Assembly: GCA_039180865.1 (NCBI GenBank)
Contig: JBCDCZ010000303.1
Coordinates: 1 to 5,494, forward strand
Length of the DNA: 5,494 bases
Reading direction: 5' to 3'
Source of the DNA: JBCDCU01 sp039180865
Lineage (GTDB): Bacteria; Pseudomonadota; Alphaproteobacteria; Rhizobiales; JACESI01
Each line of letters begins with the position of its first letter. The first letter of the stretch is position 1. The translations under genes were made by a program, and so were the position numbers. Below are positions 1 to 5,494 of the stretch, one piece after another. Under the pieces are notes generated by a model that was not told where the DNA came from, made no database searches, and worked only from the letters and a program-made list of their open reading frames with translations.

Positions 1-1058
1 AGAACCTGTTCCTCGATCTGGGTCGGGAAGACGTTGACGCCACGCAAGATGATCATGTCATCCGACCGTCCGGTGACCTTTTCCATCCGGCGCATGGATC
101 GTGCCGTGCCGGGTAGCAAGCGGGTCAGATCACGCGTTCTGTAGCGAATGATTGGAAACGCTTCCTTTGTGAGCGACGTGAAGACCAGCTCGCCCATTTC
201 TCCGTCCGGCAGGACCTCGCCGGTTTCGGGATCAATGATCTCGGGATAGAAATGATCTTCCCAGACATGGAGCCCGTCCTTCGTTTCGACGCATTCATTG
301 GCAACACCCGGCCCGATCACTTCCGACAGGCCGTAAATGTCGACAGCGTGCATGTCGAAGCCTTCTTCGATGTCGGTCCGCATGGCATTAGTCCAGGGCT
401 CAGCGCCGAAAATGCCGACTTTGAGCGAAGAAGCCCGAGGATCCTCTCCGGCCGCCTTGTAAGCTTCGAGGATGGCGAGGCTGTATGACGGCGTTACCAT
501 GATGACATCGGGTTTGAAGTCTTCAATCAGCGTCACCTGACGCGGTGTCATGCCTCCGGATACAGGCACGACAGTGCAGCCGAGTTTCTCAGCCCCGTAA
601 TGAGCACCGAGCCCACCCGTGAAAAGACCGTAGCCATAAGCAACATGCACAATGTCACCGGGACGTCCGCCGGATGCTCTGATTGACCGGGCTACGCATT
701 GCGCCCACATATCGATGTCGTTCAGCGTGTAGCCGACAACGGTGGGTTTGCCTGTTGTACCCGACGATGCATGAAGGCGCGCCAGACTTTGGCGCGGAAC
801 AGCGAACATGCCGAACGGGTAATTGTCGCGCAGATCGGTCTTCACCGTAAACGGGAATTTCGAGAGATCCGACAAGGTCTTCAGATCGTCTGGATGAACG
901 CCTGCATCGTCGAACTGCTTCCGATAAAAAGGTGATCCGTCGTAAGCCCGGGTGAGCGATTGCTTCATCCGAACGAGTTGCAGAGCCGATATTTCGTCGC
1001 GCGACGCGATCTCGATCGGATCGAGCGAGGCCCGATCCGGTGTCAGATCAAGCATCAT
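1..1058 (-). CDS. paaK: Phenylacetate-CoA ligase PaaK (3' end outside window)
   Basis: This is an ATP-dependent, AMP-forming ligase that joins phenylacetate to coenzyme A in the cytoplasm, the first committed step of aerobic phenylacetate degradation. I read 352 complete codons from the minus strand. Family marks are the nucleotide-binding loop SSGTTGKPT (residues 98-106), AYGYGLFTGGLGAHYGAE (140-157), IFGAEPW (216-222), DIYGLSEVIGPG (240-251), the RYRTRDLT adenylate-contacting segment (305-312) and GRSDDMIILRGVNVFPTQIE (330-349), the hinge into the C-terminal lid. Family members are about 430-440 residues, so roughly 85 C-terminal residues, including the end of the lid domain, lie beyond the left edge. 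Two ATGs occur in tandem (1058 and 1055). An AAGGA ribosome binding site (1063-1067) sits 4 or 7 bases before them, so the second could be the true start. The gene overlaps the end of paaI by up to 11 bp, which suggests translational coupling. The identification is very secure; the choice between PaaK1- and PaaK2-type paralogues is not made. Confidence 0.96.
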   Translation of the reverse strand, partial: MMLDLTPDRASLDPIEIASRDEISALQLVRMKQSLTRAYDGSPFYRKQFDDAGVHPDDLKTLSDLSKFPFTVKTDLRDNYPFGMFAVPRQSLARLHASSGTTGKPTVVGYTLNDIDMWAQCVARSIRASGGRPGDIVHVAYGYGLFTGGLGAHYGAEKLGCTVVPVSGGMTPRQVTLIEDFKPDVIMVTPSYSLAILEAYKAAGEDPRASSLKVGIFGAEPWTNAMRTDIEEGFDMHAVDIYGLSEVIGPGVANECVETKDGLHVWEDHFYPEIIDPETGEVLPDGEMGELVFTSLTKEAFPIIRYRTRDLTRLLPGTARSMRRMEKVTGRSDDMIILRGVNVFPTQIEEQV

Positions 1059-1563
1059 CTGTTCCTTCCGTCTTACCCAGACCTTCCCGTTCAAGAAGCT
1101 CCTCGATATTCTCAAAGTGATCGCTTTGAAGTTGGCGGGAATGCCCACGAAACTCGGCGACCAACGCTCCGTTCTGATTGTGCACGGTGATGTCGTAAAT
1201 CCCGCTTCTGCCATACCGGACGACTTCTCGGCCTTCCGTTAAAAGCTCATCGCCAAGATGGACTGGAGCAACAAAAGTGACGCCCCCGACCTGAGCGACA
1301 ACCAGTTTGTTGTAGCTGTTGCAGGCAACGCCAAACGTGCTGTCGGCGACGCTGAAGATCATGCCGCCGTGGCAATTGCCGTTACCATTGAGCATCCAAT
1401 CCTTCACGGTCATGCGCATGCGTGCATAACCGGCGCCGACATCGATCAGATCCATCCCAAAATGGCGGGACGCCTCGTCGCGTTTCATCATGAGCGCAGC
1501 ACATAATTCAGCAACACGTTGGGCGCGCCGTTTGCTCAGTGAATTCAGAGTATCTTCGCTCAT
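1048..1563 (-). CDS. paaI: Hydroxyphenylacetyl-CoA thioesterase PaaI (hotdog fold)
   Basis: PaaI is a cytoplasmic hotdog-fold thioesterase. In characterised members it hydrolyses phenylacetyl-CoA and ring-hydroxylated phenylacetyl-CoAs, freeing CoA trapped in dead-end products of the phenylacetate pathway. The 171-residue product has the family core: NGNCHGGMIFSVADSTFGVA (61-80), with the HGG turn at 65-67 and Asp74 at the position of the catalytic acid. This is followed by the beta-strand regions VAQVGGVTFVAPVHLGD (88-104) and GIYDITVHNQNGALVAEFRG (121-140). Typical PaaI proteins are about 140-150 residues; this one has an extra charged tail of some 25 residues (146-171) containing NIEELLEREG. 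The start at 1563 is supported by a GGGGGACGGAAG purine stretch just upstream and by the ATGA overlap with the paaG stop codon. The gene sits between paaG and paaK in one apparent transcription unit. Confidence 0.94.
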   Translation of the reverse strand: MSEDTLNSLSKRRAQRVAELCAALMMKRDEASRHFGMDLIDVGAGYARMRMTVKDWMLNGNGNCHGGMIFSVADSTFGVACNSYNKLVVAQVGGVTFVAPVHLGDELLTEGREVVRYGRSGIYDITVHNQNGALVAEFRGHSRQLQSDHFENIEELLEREGLGKTEGTDDA

Positions 1564-2354
1564 TCTTCCGTCCCCCTGAAAACCGGTTTGCGTTTTTCCA
1601 AAAAGGCTGAGACGCCCTCGCGATAATCGGGTGTGCGCCCCGCGCGACGCTGAAAATCGCGTTCAAGGTCGAGCTGTTCGTCGAGCGTGTTGGTCGCCGC
1701 CGCGTGAACCGCCTTTTTGACAAGAGACAATCCGTAGGTCGGCGCTAATGAAAAATGATTGGCCCACCGCCTTGCTTCTTCCATCAAATGGTCGTCCTCA
1801 ACCGCCTTCCAGATCATTCCGATCCGTTCGGCTTCTTCAGCCATGATGGGCTCGCCGGTGAGCATGAGGGCTTTTGCGCGGGCTTCCCCGATAAGGCGTG
1901 TCACAGTGAATGTACCGCCTGAATCGGGGACGAGACCCAGCTTGCAGAAAGCCTGGATGAACTTCGCCGATTTTTTCGCAATCACGAGATCGCAGGAAAG
2001 CGCGATATTGGCCCCCGCGCCGGCCGCAACACCATTCACTGCGCAAATGACCGGTTTTTCCAGAGACCGGATCAGGCGAATGAGCGGATTGTAGTAGGTC
2101 TCGATCGTGTGGCCCAGATCCGGAGGGCCATCCATCTTCGAGGGATCGCGATCGCCAAGATCCTGCCCGGCACAGAATCCCCGTCCCGCACCCGTCAACA
2201 AAACGACGCGACAGGTCTGGTCATCGCGCGCTTCCTCCAAGCGCCCCCGCAAGAGCCCGTGCATGGCCGGATTGAATGCATTCAGCTGGTCAGGTCGGTT
2301 GAGTGTGAGCTCCAAAACCCCGTCCTGACGGTTTACGAGAATCTCGTCTGCCAT
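1560..2354 (-). CDS. paaG: 1,2-epoxyphenylacetyl-CoA isomerase PaaG (crotonase family)
   Basis: This is a crotonase-fold enzyme. In the phenylacetate pathway, PaaG converts ring-1,2-epoxyphenylacetyl-CoA to oxepin-CoA and also moves double bonds in later intermediates. The 264-residue product matches the family length of about 262. Visible marks are LNRPDQLNAFN (18-28), the oxyanion-hole segment GRGFCAGQDL (57-66), NGVAAGAGANIALSCDLVIA (107-126) and LGLVPDSGGTFTVTRLIG (139-156). Classical hydratases carry two catalytic glutamates; here those positions are Asn116 and Asp144. A single acid in a VPDxGG context is typical of PaaG-like isomerases. The start at 2354 is chosen because an AGGGAGG ribosome binding site lies 5 bases upstream and because the protein then begins directly with the crotonase first strand. 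The reading frame stays open upstream to 2528, but that stretch crosses the operator and has no family similarity. It is the first gene of the paaG-paaI-paaK unit; its stop overlaps the paaI start by 4 bp. Confidence 0.94.
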   Translation of the reverse strand: MADEILVNRQDGVLELTLNRPDQLNAFNPAMHGLLRGRLEEARDDQTCRVVLLTGAGRGFCAGQDLGDRDPSKMDGPPDLGHTIETYYNPLIRLIRSLEKPVICAVNGVAAGAGANIALSCDLVIAKKSAKFIQAFCKLGLVPDSGGTFTVTRLIGEARAKALMLTGEPIMAEEAERIGMIWKAVEDDHLMEEARRWANHFSLAPTYGLSLVKKAVHAAATNTLDEQLDLERDFQRRAGRTPDYREGVSAFLEKRKPVFRGTEE

Positions 2355-2359
2355 CGGCT

Positions 2360-2366
2360 CCTCCCT
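2360..2366 (-). promoter_or_regulatory. Ribosome binding site of paaG
   Basis: AGGGAGG on the minus strand lies 5 bases before the ATG at 2354. It is close to the ideal anti-16S complement and is what fixes the paaG start, ruling out the longer in-frame start at 2528. The same heptamer precedes dctP on the other strand. Confidence 0.85.
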
Positions 2367-2391
2367 GCCCTTGGCACCAGCCGCTTTACGG

Positions 2392-2397
2392 CTTATA
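2392..2397 (-). promoter_or_regulatory. Candidate -10 element for paaG
   Basis: Read on the minus strand, the bases are TATAAG, five of six matches to the sigma-70 -10 consensus, about 38 bases before the paaG ATG. No good -35 hexamer lies 16-18 bases upstream; that position falls inside the TetR-type palindrome (GTCGGT at 17-base spacing). A weak -35 overlapped by an operator would suit a repressed promoter. This is an inference from sequence only, with no transcription-start evidence. Confidence 0.4.
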
Positions 2398-2414
2398 AAA
2401 AAAGACTTGCATAA

Positions 2415-2428
2415 ACCGACCGGTCGGT
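2415..2428. promoter_or_regulatory. Perfect 14-bp palindrome, probable TetR-family operator (PaaR-like)
   Basis: ACCGACCGGTCGGT is a perfect dyad centred between 2421 and 2422, lying 61 bp upstream of the paaG start and 170 bp upstream of dctP. CGACCGGTCG-type palindromes are typical sites of TetR-family repressors, including regulators of acyl-CoA and aromatic-acid pathways. A TetR-type PaaR that releases DNA on binding phenylacetyl-CoA is known for phenylacetate genes in several bacteria. The palindrome covers the expected -35 position of the candidate paaG promoter, so simple repression of the minus-strand unit is the natural reading. Whether it also controls dctP is unclear because of the distance. 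The regulator gene itself is not in the window. Confidence 0.7.
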
Positions 2429-2466
2429 CAATGATTAAGGCCTGACGATGATCGGTCAGCGTGCAT

Positions 2467-2493
2467 TCTTGAGAAAAGGCACGTGTCTCAAGA
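2467..2493. repeat. Inverted repeat, 8-bp arms, upstream of dctP
   Basis: TCTTGAGA (2467-2474) and TCTCAAGA (2486-2493) are exact reverse complements separated by 11 bases. The spacer ends in the palindrome CACGTG (2480-2485). The arm centres are 19 bp apart, close to two helical turns, which would allow a dimeric regulator to bind one DNA face; alternatively the arms could pair as an RNA hairpin. No T-run follows on the plus strand (TTTCC), so an intrinsic terminator is unlikely. It lies about 105 bp before the dctP ATG and could be an operator for the transporter genes. I do not recognise it as the site of a named regulator. Confidence 0.5.
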
Positions 2494-2583
2494 TTTCCGG
2501 GAGGACAGAAGGCCGGACGAGCAGACAAATCGATTATTGACGCCGGGCGCGCAAAGACGCACGGTCAGCACAAGCTCTAGGAT

Positions 2584-2590
2584 AGGGAGG
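2584..2590 (+). promoter_or_regulatory. Ribosome binding site of dctP
   Basis: AGGGAGG stands 7 bases before the ATG at 2598. It fixes the dctP start and predicts strong translation, as expected for an abundant periplasmic binding protein. Confidence 0.85.
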
Positions 2591-2597
2591 AACAACT

Positions 2598-3617
2598 ATG
2601 GGCTTTTATCGTAAACTTACGATTTCTGCACTTGCGGGTGCCGGTATGCTTGCAAGCACCGCTGTGTTCGCAGCCGAGCACACACTCACGATTTCAAGCT
2701 GGGCGCCACCAACCCACGGTATCAATGCCAAGATGTGGCCAAACTTCATCAAAATGATCGAAGAGGCGACGGATGGCCGTGTTACGGCTGAGATTAAGCT
2801 GGGCCTTGCACCGCCGCCGGCACAAATGGATCTGGTTCAGGATGGCGCGGCTGATCTTTCGATTATCTTCCACGGCTATCAGGCAGGCCGCTTCACGACG
2901 ACCAAGCTCATCGAACTGCCGGGCTACACCGGTAACGCAGAACAGGCATCGACAGCTTACTGGGCAGCTTATGAGAAGTACCTGGCGGCGGCCAACGAGC
3001 ATCGTGGCGTAAAGGTCATCGCACTTCATACGCACGGCCCGGCACAGCTTCATTCAGCACAAAAGATCACAACACTTGCCGAAGTGAACGATCTTAAACT
3101 GCGGATTCCTGGCGGTGTCGGTGGTGACGTGGGCGAAGCGCTTGGCGCAAAGGGCATCAAGGTCCCGGCACCAAAGGTTTATGAAACACTCGCCTCCAAA
3201 GCAGCCGACGGCGTGGTTATGCCGCTCGAAGGCCGCAAGGGTTTCAAACTCACCGAAGTCGCACAGAATGTCTTCGAAGTACCGGGAGGACTTTATCGCG
3301 GTTCTTTCGCATTCATCATGAACGAGGACACCTTCAATTCGCTTCCTGAAGACATCCAGAAAGCGCTTGAAGAAAAAGTCTTCGGCGAGCCGCTTTCCCG
3401 CGCAACCGGCGCAATCTGGGATGAGATCGATCAGATCGGTCGTCAAGCGACAAAAGACGCTGACGGCAACTCGATCAACCCGGCGTCCGCTGACGACGTA
3501 GCTGCCTATCAGGAAATCGCTGCAGGCGTGAGAACGCAGGTTATCGACGAGGTCAAAGCCAAAGGCGTTGACGCGGATGCGGCTTACAACCTGATCGTCG
3601 AGATGATGGCGAACTGA
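2598..3617 (+). CDS. dctP: TRAP transporter solute-binding protein, DctP family
   Basis: This is the periplasmic binding protein of a tripartite ATP-independent transporter. It captures an organic acid and delivers it to the DctQM membrane complex. The 339 residues fit the family length of about 320-345. A Sec signal peptide is visible: a basic start (MGFYRK), a hydrophobic stretch (residues 8-22) and a probable cleavage after VFA at residue 25, leaving AEHTLTISSWAPP as the mature N-terminus. The mature protein begins with the first strand of the DctP fold. LKLRIPGG (166-173) carries Arg169 at the place of the conserved arginine that forms a salt bridge with the ligand carboxylate in this family. 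The later segment VYETLASKAADGVVMPLEG (194-212) matches the usual second ligand-contact region. The substrate cannot be read from the sequence; the divergent phenylacetate operon suggests phenylacetate or another aromatic acid. It is the first gene of dctPQM and is followed by a stem-loop. Confidence 0.95.
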   Translation: MGFYRKLTISALAGAGMLASTAVFAAEHTLTISSWAPPTHGINAKMWPNFIKMIEEATDGRVTAEIKLGLAPPPAQMDLVQDGAADLSIIFHGYQAGRFTTTKLIELPGYTGNAEQASTAYWAAYEKYLAAANEHRGVKVIALHTHGPAQLHSAQKITTLAEVNDLKLRIPGGVGGDVGEALGAKGIKVPAPKVYETLASKAADGVVMPLEGRKGFKLTEVAQNVFEVPGGLYRGSFAFIMNEDTFNSLPEDIQKALEEKVFGEPLSRATGAIWDEIDQIGRQATKDADGNSINPASADDVAAYQEIAAGVRTQVIDEVKAKGVDADAAYNLIVEMMAN

Positions 3618-3633
3618 TTGTCCTAAAACCATT

Positions 3634-3666
3634 CCGGCCCGGTAACGCGTTATTCGCCCGGGCCGG
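3634..3666 (+). promoter_or_regulatory. GC-rich stem-loop between dctP and dctQ
   Basis: CCGGCCCGG (3634-3642) pairs perfectly with CCGGGCCGG (3658-3666) across a 15-base loop; two more pairs are possible outside one mismatch (3631-3632 with 3668-3669). The stem is very stable but is followed by TATTTACG rather than a T-run, so it is at best a weak terminator. In binding-protein transporter operons such hairpins often protect the upstream mRNA or attenuate readthrough, giving more binding protein than membrane subunits. That role is inferred here from position, 16 bases after the dctP stop. Confidence 0.6.
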
Positions 3667-3732
3667 TATTTACGATCAACGGCCAATCCGCCGCCCTCCT
3701 CAGACCGCTTCCAGACACGGGATCCCTTCGTG

Positions 3733-4272
3733 ATGTCCGCGCTTTTCCGCAAGACATGCCGTTATGCCGAGGCGGCTCCTGCAGCGCTTGCTGCAATTGC
3801 CCTCTTCACGCTGATGGTCATGACGTTTATGGACGTTATGCTGCGGAGTGCCTTCAACGAACCGATTGAGGCTGCGAGCGAACTCACACGCATCTTGATG
3901 GCGGTGATCGTCTTTTCATCCTTGCCAATCATTTCCGCGCGCGGAACGCATATCGTCGTCGATCTTATTGATCCCCTTTTCAGAGGAATCGCGGTCCGTA
4001 TTCGCGATGGCATCATCGACATCATAGCCGGCCTTTTGATGATCTGGCCGACCATGCGGTGTTTCACGCTTGCCGAGCGTGCACGCGACTTCGGCGATGT
4101 GACGGAATTTCTGAACATCCCACAATTTTATATCATTTACTTCATCACCTTCTTCGCAGCCGTCACGGCTTTTGTGCTCATCGCAAAGGGCCTCATTACG
4201 CTGTTCATTCCCTCGCTCCTGTCTCCAACTCAGGAGCGCGCAGAAACCATGACGTCCGGGCAGGAAGGCTGA
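3733..4272 (+). CDS. dctQ: TRAP transporter small permease subunit, DctQ family
   Basis: DctQ is the small integral-membrane partner that stabilises the large DctM subunit and helps dock the binding protein. The 179 residues fit the family (about 160-200). Four hydrophobic segments can be seen at roughly 15-36, 52-68, 91-107 and 131-158, the expected four helices. Characteristic features are FMDVMLRSAF (32-41) at the end of helix 1, an acidic-basic pair in EAASELTRILM (46-56), and SARGTHIVVDLI (68-79), the conserved loop after helix 2. I chose the ATG at 3733; a GTG directly before it (3730) could also serve. The ribosome binding site is poor, with only GGGA at 3719-3722, in contrast to dctP and dctM. 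The gene is separated from dctP by about 115 bp containing the stem-loop and leads into dctM after 3 bp. Confidence 0.93.
   Translation: MSALFRKTCRYAEAAPAALAAIALFTLMVMTFMDVMLRSAFNEPIEAASELTRILMAVIVFSSLPIISARGTHIVVDLIDPLFRGIAVRIRDGIIDIIAGLLMIWPTMRCFTLAERARDFGDVTEFLNIPQFYIIYFITFFAAVTAFVLIAKGLITLFIPSLLSPTQERAETMTSGQEG
4261..4268 (+). promoter_or_regulatory. Ribosome binding site of dctM
   Basis: CAGGAAGG lies inside the last codons of dctQ, 7 bases before the dctM ATG at 4276. It confirms that start and points to coupled translation of the two membrane subunits. Confidence 0.75.
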
Positions 4273-4275
4273 TTT

Positions 4276-5494
4276 ATGGAAGTCGCACTCATCGGATTTG
4301 CCGTCGTCCTGGTTCTTGTCTTGCTCAGGCTTCCAATCGCCTTTGCGATGGGTCTCGTGGGGATGGTCGGTTACTGGTATGAGACGAGCTTCCGCGGCGC
4401 CCTTTCCATGGTCGGCCGGATCATTATCGATACGGCCCAGGATTACGGCCTTTCCGTCATTCCGCTGTTCATCCTGATGGGCTTGTTCGTCAACAAAGGC
4501 GGACTATCACGCGACCTTTACCGCGTTTCCTACGATTTCCTCGGCCATTTCAAAGGTGGCCTCGCCATGGCGACAATCGTTGCATGCGGCGGCTTTTCCG
4601 CGATCTGCGGTTCGTCGCTTGCGACTGCGGCAACCATGTCAAAGGTCGCGATGCCGCAAATGCGCAAATACGGGTATTCAGATAGCCTATCGACGGCATC
4701 GATCGCGGCAGGCGGAACGCTCGGTATCCTTATCCCGCCGAGCGTCATCCTCGTGATCTACGGTCTTCTGACCGAAACCAGCATCGGGAAACTCTTCATT
4801 GCCGGGATCATTCCGGGCATTCTCGGTGTCTTCCTCTATCTTTTCGCCGTGCGCTTCACCGTTATGGTCAACCCGAAGGCCGGGCCCGCCGGCGAGCGGG
4901 CAAGCTGGAAAGAACGCCTCGCCGCCCTTTCAGGCATCTGGTCGGTTCTCCTTCTTTTCGTGCTGGTCATTGGCGGGCTGTATGGTGCCTTCAACGTTTG
5001 GCCGATCTACTTGACCTTCTCACCAACAGAAGCGGCCGGAATGGGTGCCATGGGCGCGTTTCTGATCGCATTGTCGCGCGGTGGCCTGACGATCAAATCC
5101 ACCTACAGCACACTGATTGAGACGGCCTACACAACTGCCGGTCTTTTCGCGGTTCTAATCGGTGCGTGGATCTTCTCAAATTTCATCAACATAGCAGGCC
5201 TGCCGGAAGCGCTTCTCGGTTTCGTGAACCAGGCAGGCTTCTCGCCCTTTACGGTCATGCTGATGATCCTTGCGGTCTATGTCGTACTCGGTTGCGTTTT
5301 TGAGAGCCTCTCGATGCTGCTTCTCACCGTGCCGATTTTCTTTCCATTAGTGACAAGCCTCGGCTTTGATCCGATCTGGTTCGGGATCATCGTGGTGGTT
5401 GTCGTCGAAATCAGTCTGATCACCCCGCCGGTCGGCCTCAATGTCTTCGTGCTCAAAGGCGTTGTGCAGGATGTCCCGACGGCAACAATCTTCA
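4276..5494 (+). CDS. dctM: TRAP transporter large permease subunit, DctM family (3' end outside window)
   Basis: DctM is the large membrane subunit that moves substrate across the inner membrane, driven in characterised systems by a sodium gradient. The 406 visible residues are almost the whole protein; family members are about 425-445, so some 20-40 residues are missing at the right edge. Family marks in order are LRLPIAFAMGLVG (17-29), PLFILMGLFVNKGGLSRDLY (63-82), ACGGFSAICGSSLATAATM (103-121) and GTLGILIPPSVILVIYG (147-163), the two latter being hairpin regions tied to ion and substrate binding. SPTEAAGMGA (249-258), LLLTVPIFFPLVTSLGFDP (348-366) and EISLITPPVGLNVFVLKGV (378-396) follow. 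The segment before SPTEAA looks about eight residues longer than usual (240-247). The start follows dctQ by 3 bp and has a good ribosome binding site. Confidence 0.95.
   Translation, partial: MEVALIGFAVVLVLVLLRLPIAFAMGLVGMVGYWYETSFRGALSMVGRIIIDTAQDYGLSVIPLFILMGLFVNKGGLSRDLYRVSYDFLGHFKGGLAMATIVACGGFSAICGSSLATAATMSKVAMPQMRKYGYSDSLSTASIAAGGTLGILIPPSVILVIYGLLTETSIGKLFIAGIIPGILGVFLYLFAVRFTVMVNPKAGPAGERASWKERLAALSGIWSVLLLFVLVIGGLYGAFNVWPIYLTFSPTEAAGMGAMGAFLIALSRGGLTIKSTYSTLIETAYTTAGLFAVLIGAWIFSNFINIAGLPEALLGFVNQAGFSPFTVMLMILAVYVVLGCVFESLSMLLLTVPIFFPLVTSLGFDPIWFGIIVVVVVEISLITPPVGLNVFVLKGVVQDVPTATIF

Noticed and set aside
952..1506. Plus-strand frames of 76-96 codons opposite paaK and paaI
   Set aside because: They lie entirely opposite two well-identified genes and encode no recognisable motifs.
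2107..2414. Two overlapping plus-strand frames of 73 and 101 codons
   Set aside because: They are antisense to the 5' half of paaG, lack convincing ribosome binding sites, and their composition mirrors the paaG codons.
2442..2459. CTGAC...GTCAG inverted repeat beside the TetR-type palindrome
   Set aside because: The arms are only 5 bp with an 8-base spacer, which is expected by chance in a region of this size. The GATCGGTC segment resembles half of the main palindrome but is too short to call.
2499..2506. GGGAGGAC ribosome-binding-like sequence in the control region
   Set aside because: No ATG, GTG or TTG follows at a suitable distance, so there is no support for a small leader gene.
1560..2528. 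Longer form of paaG starting at 2528 (58 extra codons)
   Set aside because: The extra part runs through the candidate promoter and the 14-bp operator, has no family similarity, and the internal ATG at 2354 has an excellent ribosome binding site and matches family length.
2537..2565. TTGACG as a -35 hexamer for dctP
   Set aside because: The -35 match is good, but the bases at the right spacing (CACGGT) do not resemble a -10 element, so no dctP promoter is called.
3054..3752. Long 232-codon open frame on the minus strand opposite dctP
   Set aside because: It is antisense to a certain dctP gene and its intergenic stem-loop, shows no recognisable domain, and has a Cys-, Arg- and Phe-rich composition typical of a shadow frame.

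Overview
The window holds parts of two divergently transcribed gene sets that share a 243-bp control region (2355-2597). On the minus strand, reading leftward from 2354, are three tightly packed phenylacetate-degradation genes: paaG, paaI and paaK, the last running off the left edge. On the plus strand, reading rightward from 2598, is a complete or nearly complete TRAP-type carboxylate transporter: dctP (periplasmic binding protein), dctQ (small membrane subunit) and dctM (large membrane subunit, cut by the right edge).

The DNA is moderately GC-rich, the genes are closely spaced with clear purine-rich ribosome binding sites, and the mix of aerobic phenylacetyl-CoA genes with a DctPQM transporter fits a Gram-negative proteobacterium, most likely an alphaproteobacterium. 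The genus cannot be told from the sequence alone. Nothing points to recent transfer: there are no transposases, tRNAs, CRISPR repeats or phage genes, and no base-composition break that I can see.

The three paa products cover activation of phenylacetate to its CoA thioester (PaaK), rearrangement of the ring epoxide (PaaG), and removal of dead-end CoA thioesters (PaaI). The multicomponent epoxidase (PaaABCDE), the ring-opening enzyme (PaaZ) and the later beta-oxidation enzymes are not in the window. The neighbouring TRAP transporter plausibly brings in phenylacetate or a related aromatic acid, replacing the PaaL-type permease known elsewhere. This is inferred from position and a shared control region, not from a recognised binding-site signature.

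The control region contains a perfect 14-bp palindrome (2415-2428) of the kind bound by TetR-family repressors, placed just upstream of a candidate -10 element for paaG. It also contains a separate unexplained inverted repeat with 8-bp arms (2467-2493) nearer dctP. A strong GC-rich stem-loop lies between dctP and dctQ. The enzymes and transporter subunits belong to known families. What deserves a second look is the transporter-catabolic pairing and the control signals; I found no evidence for a wholly new system.
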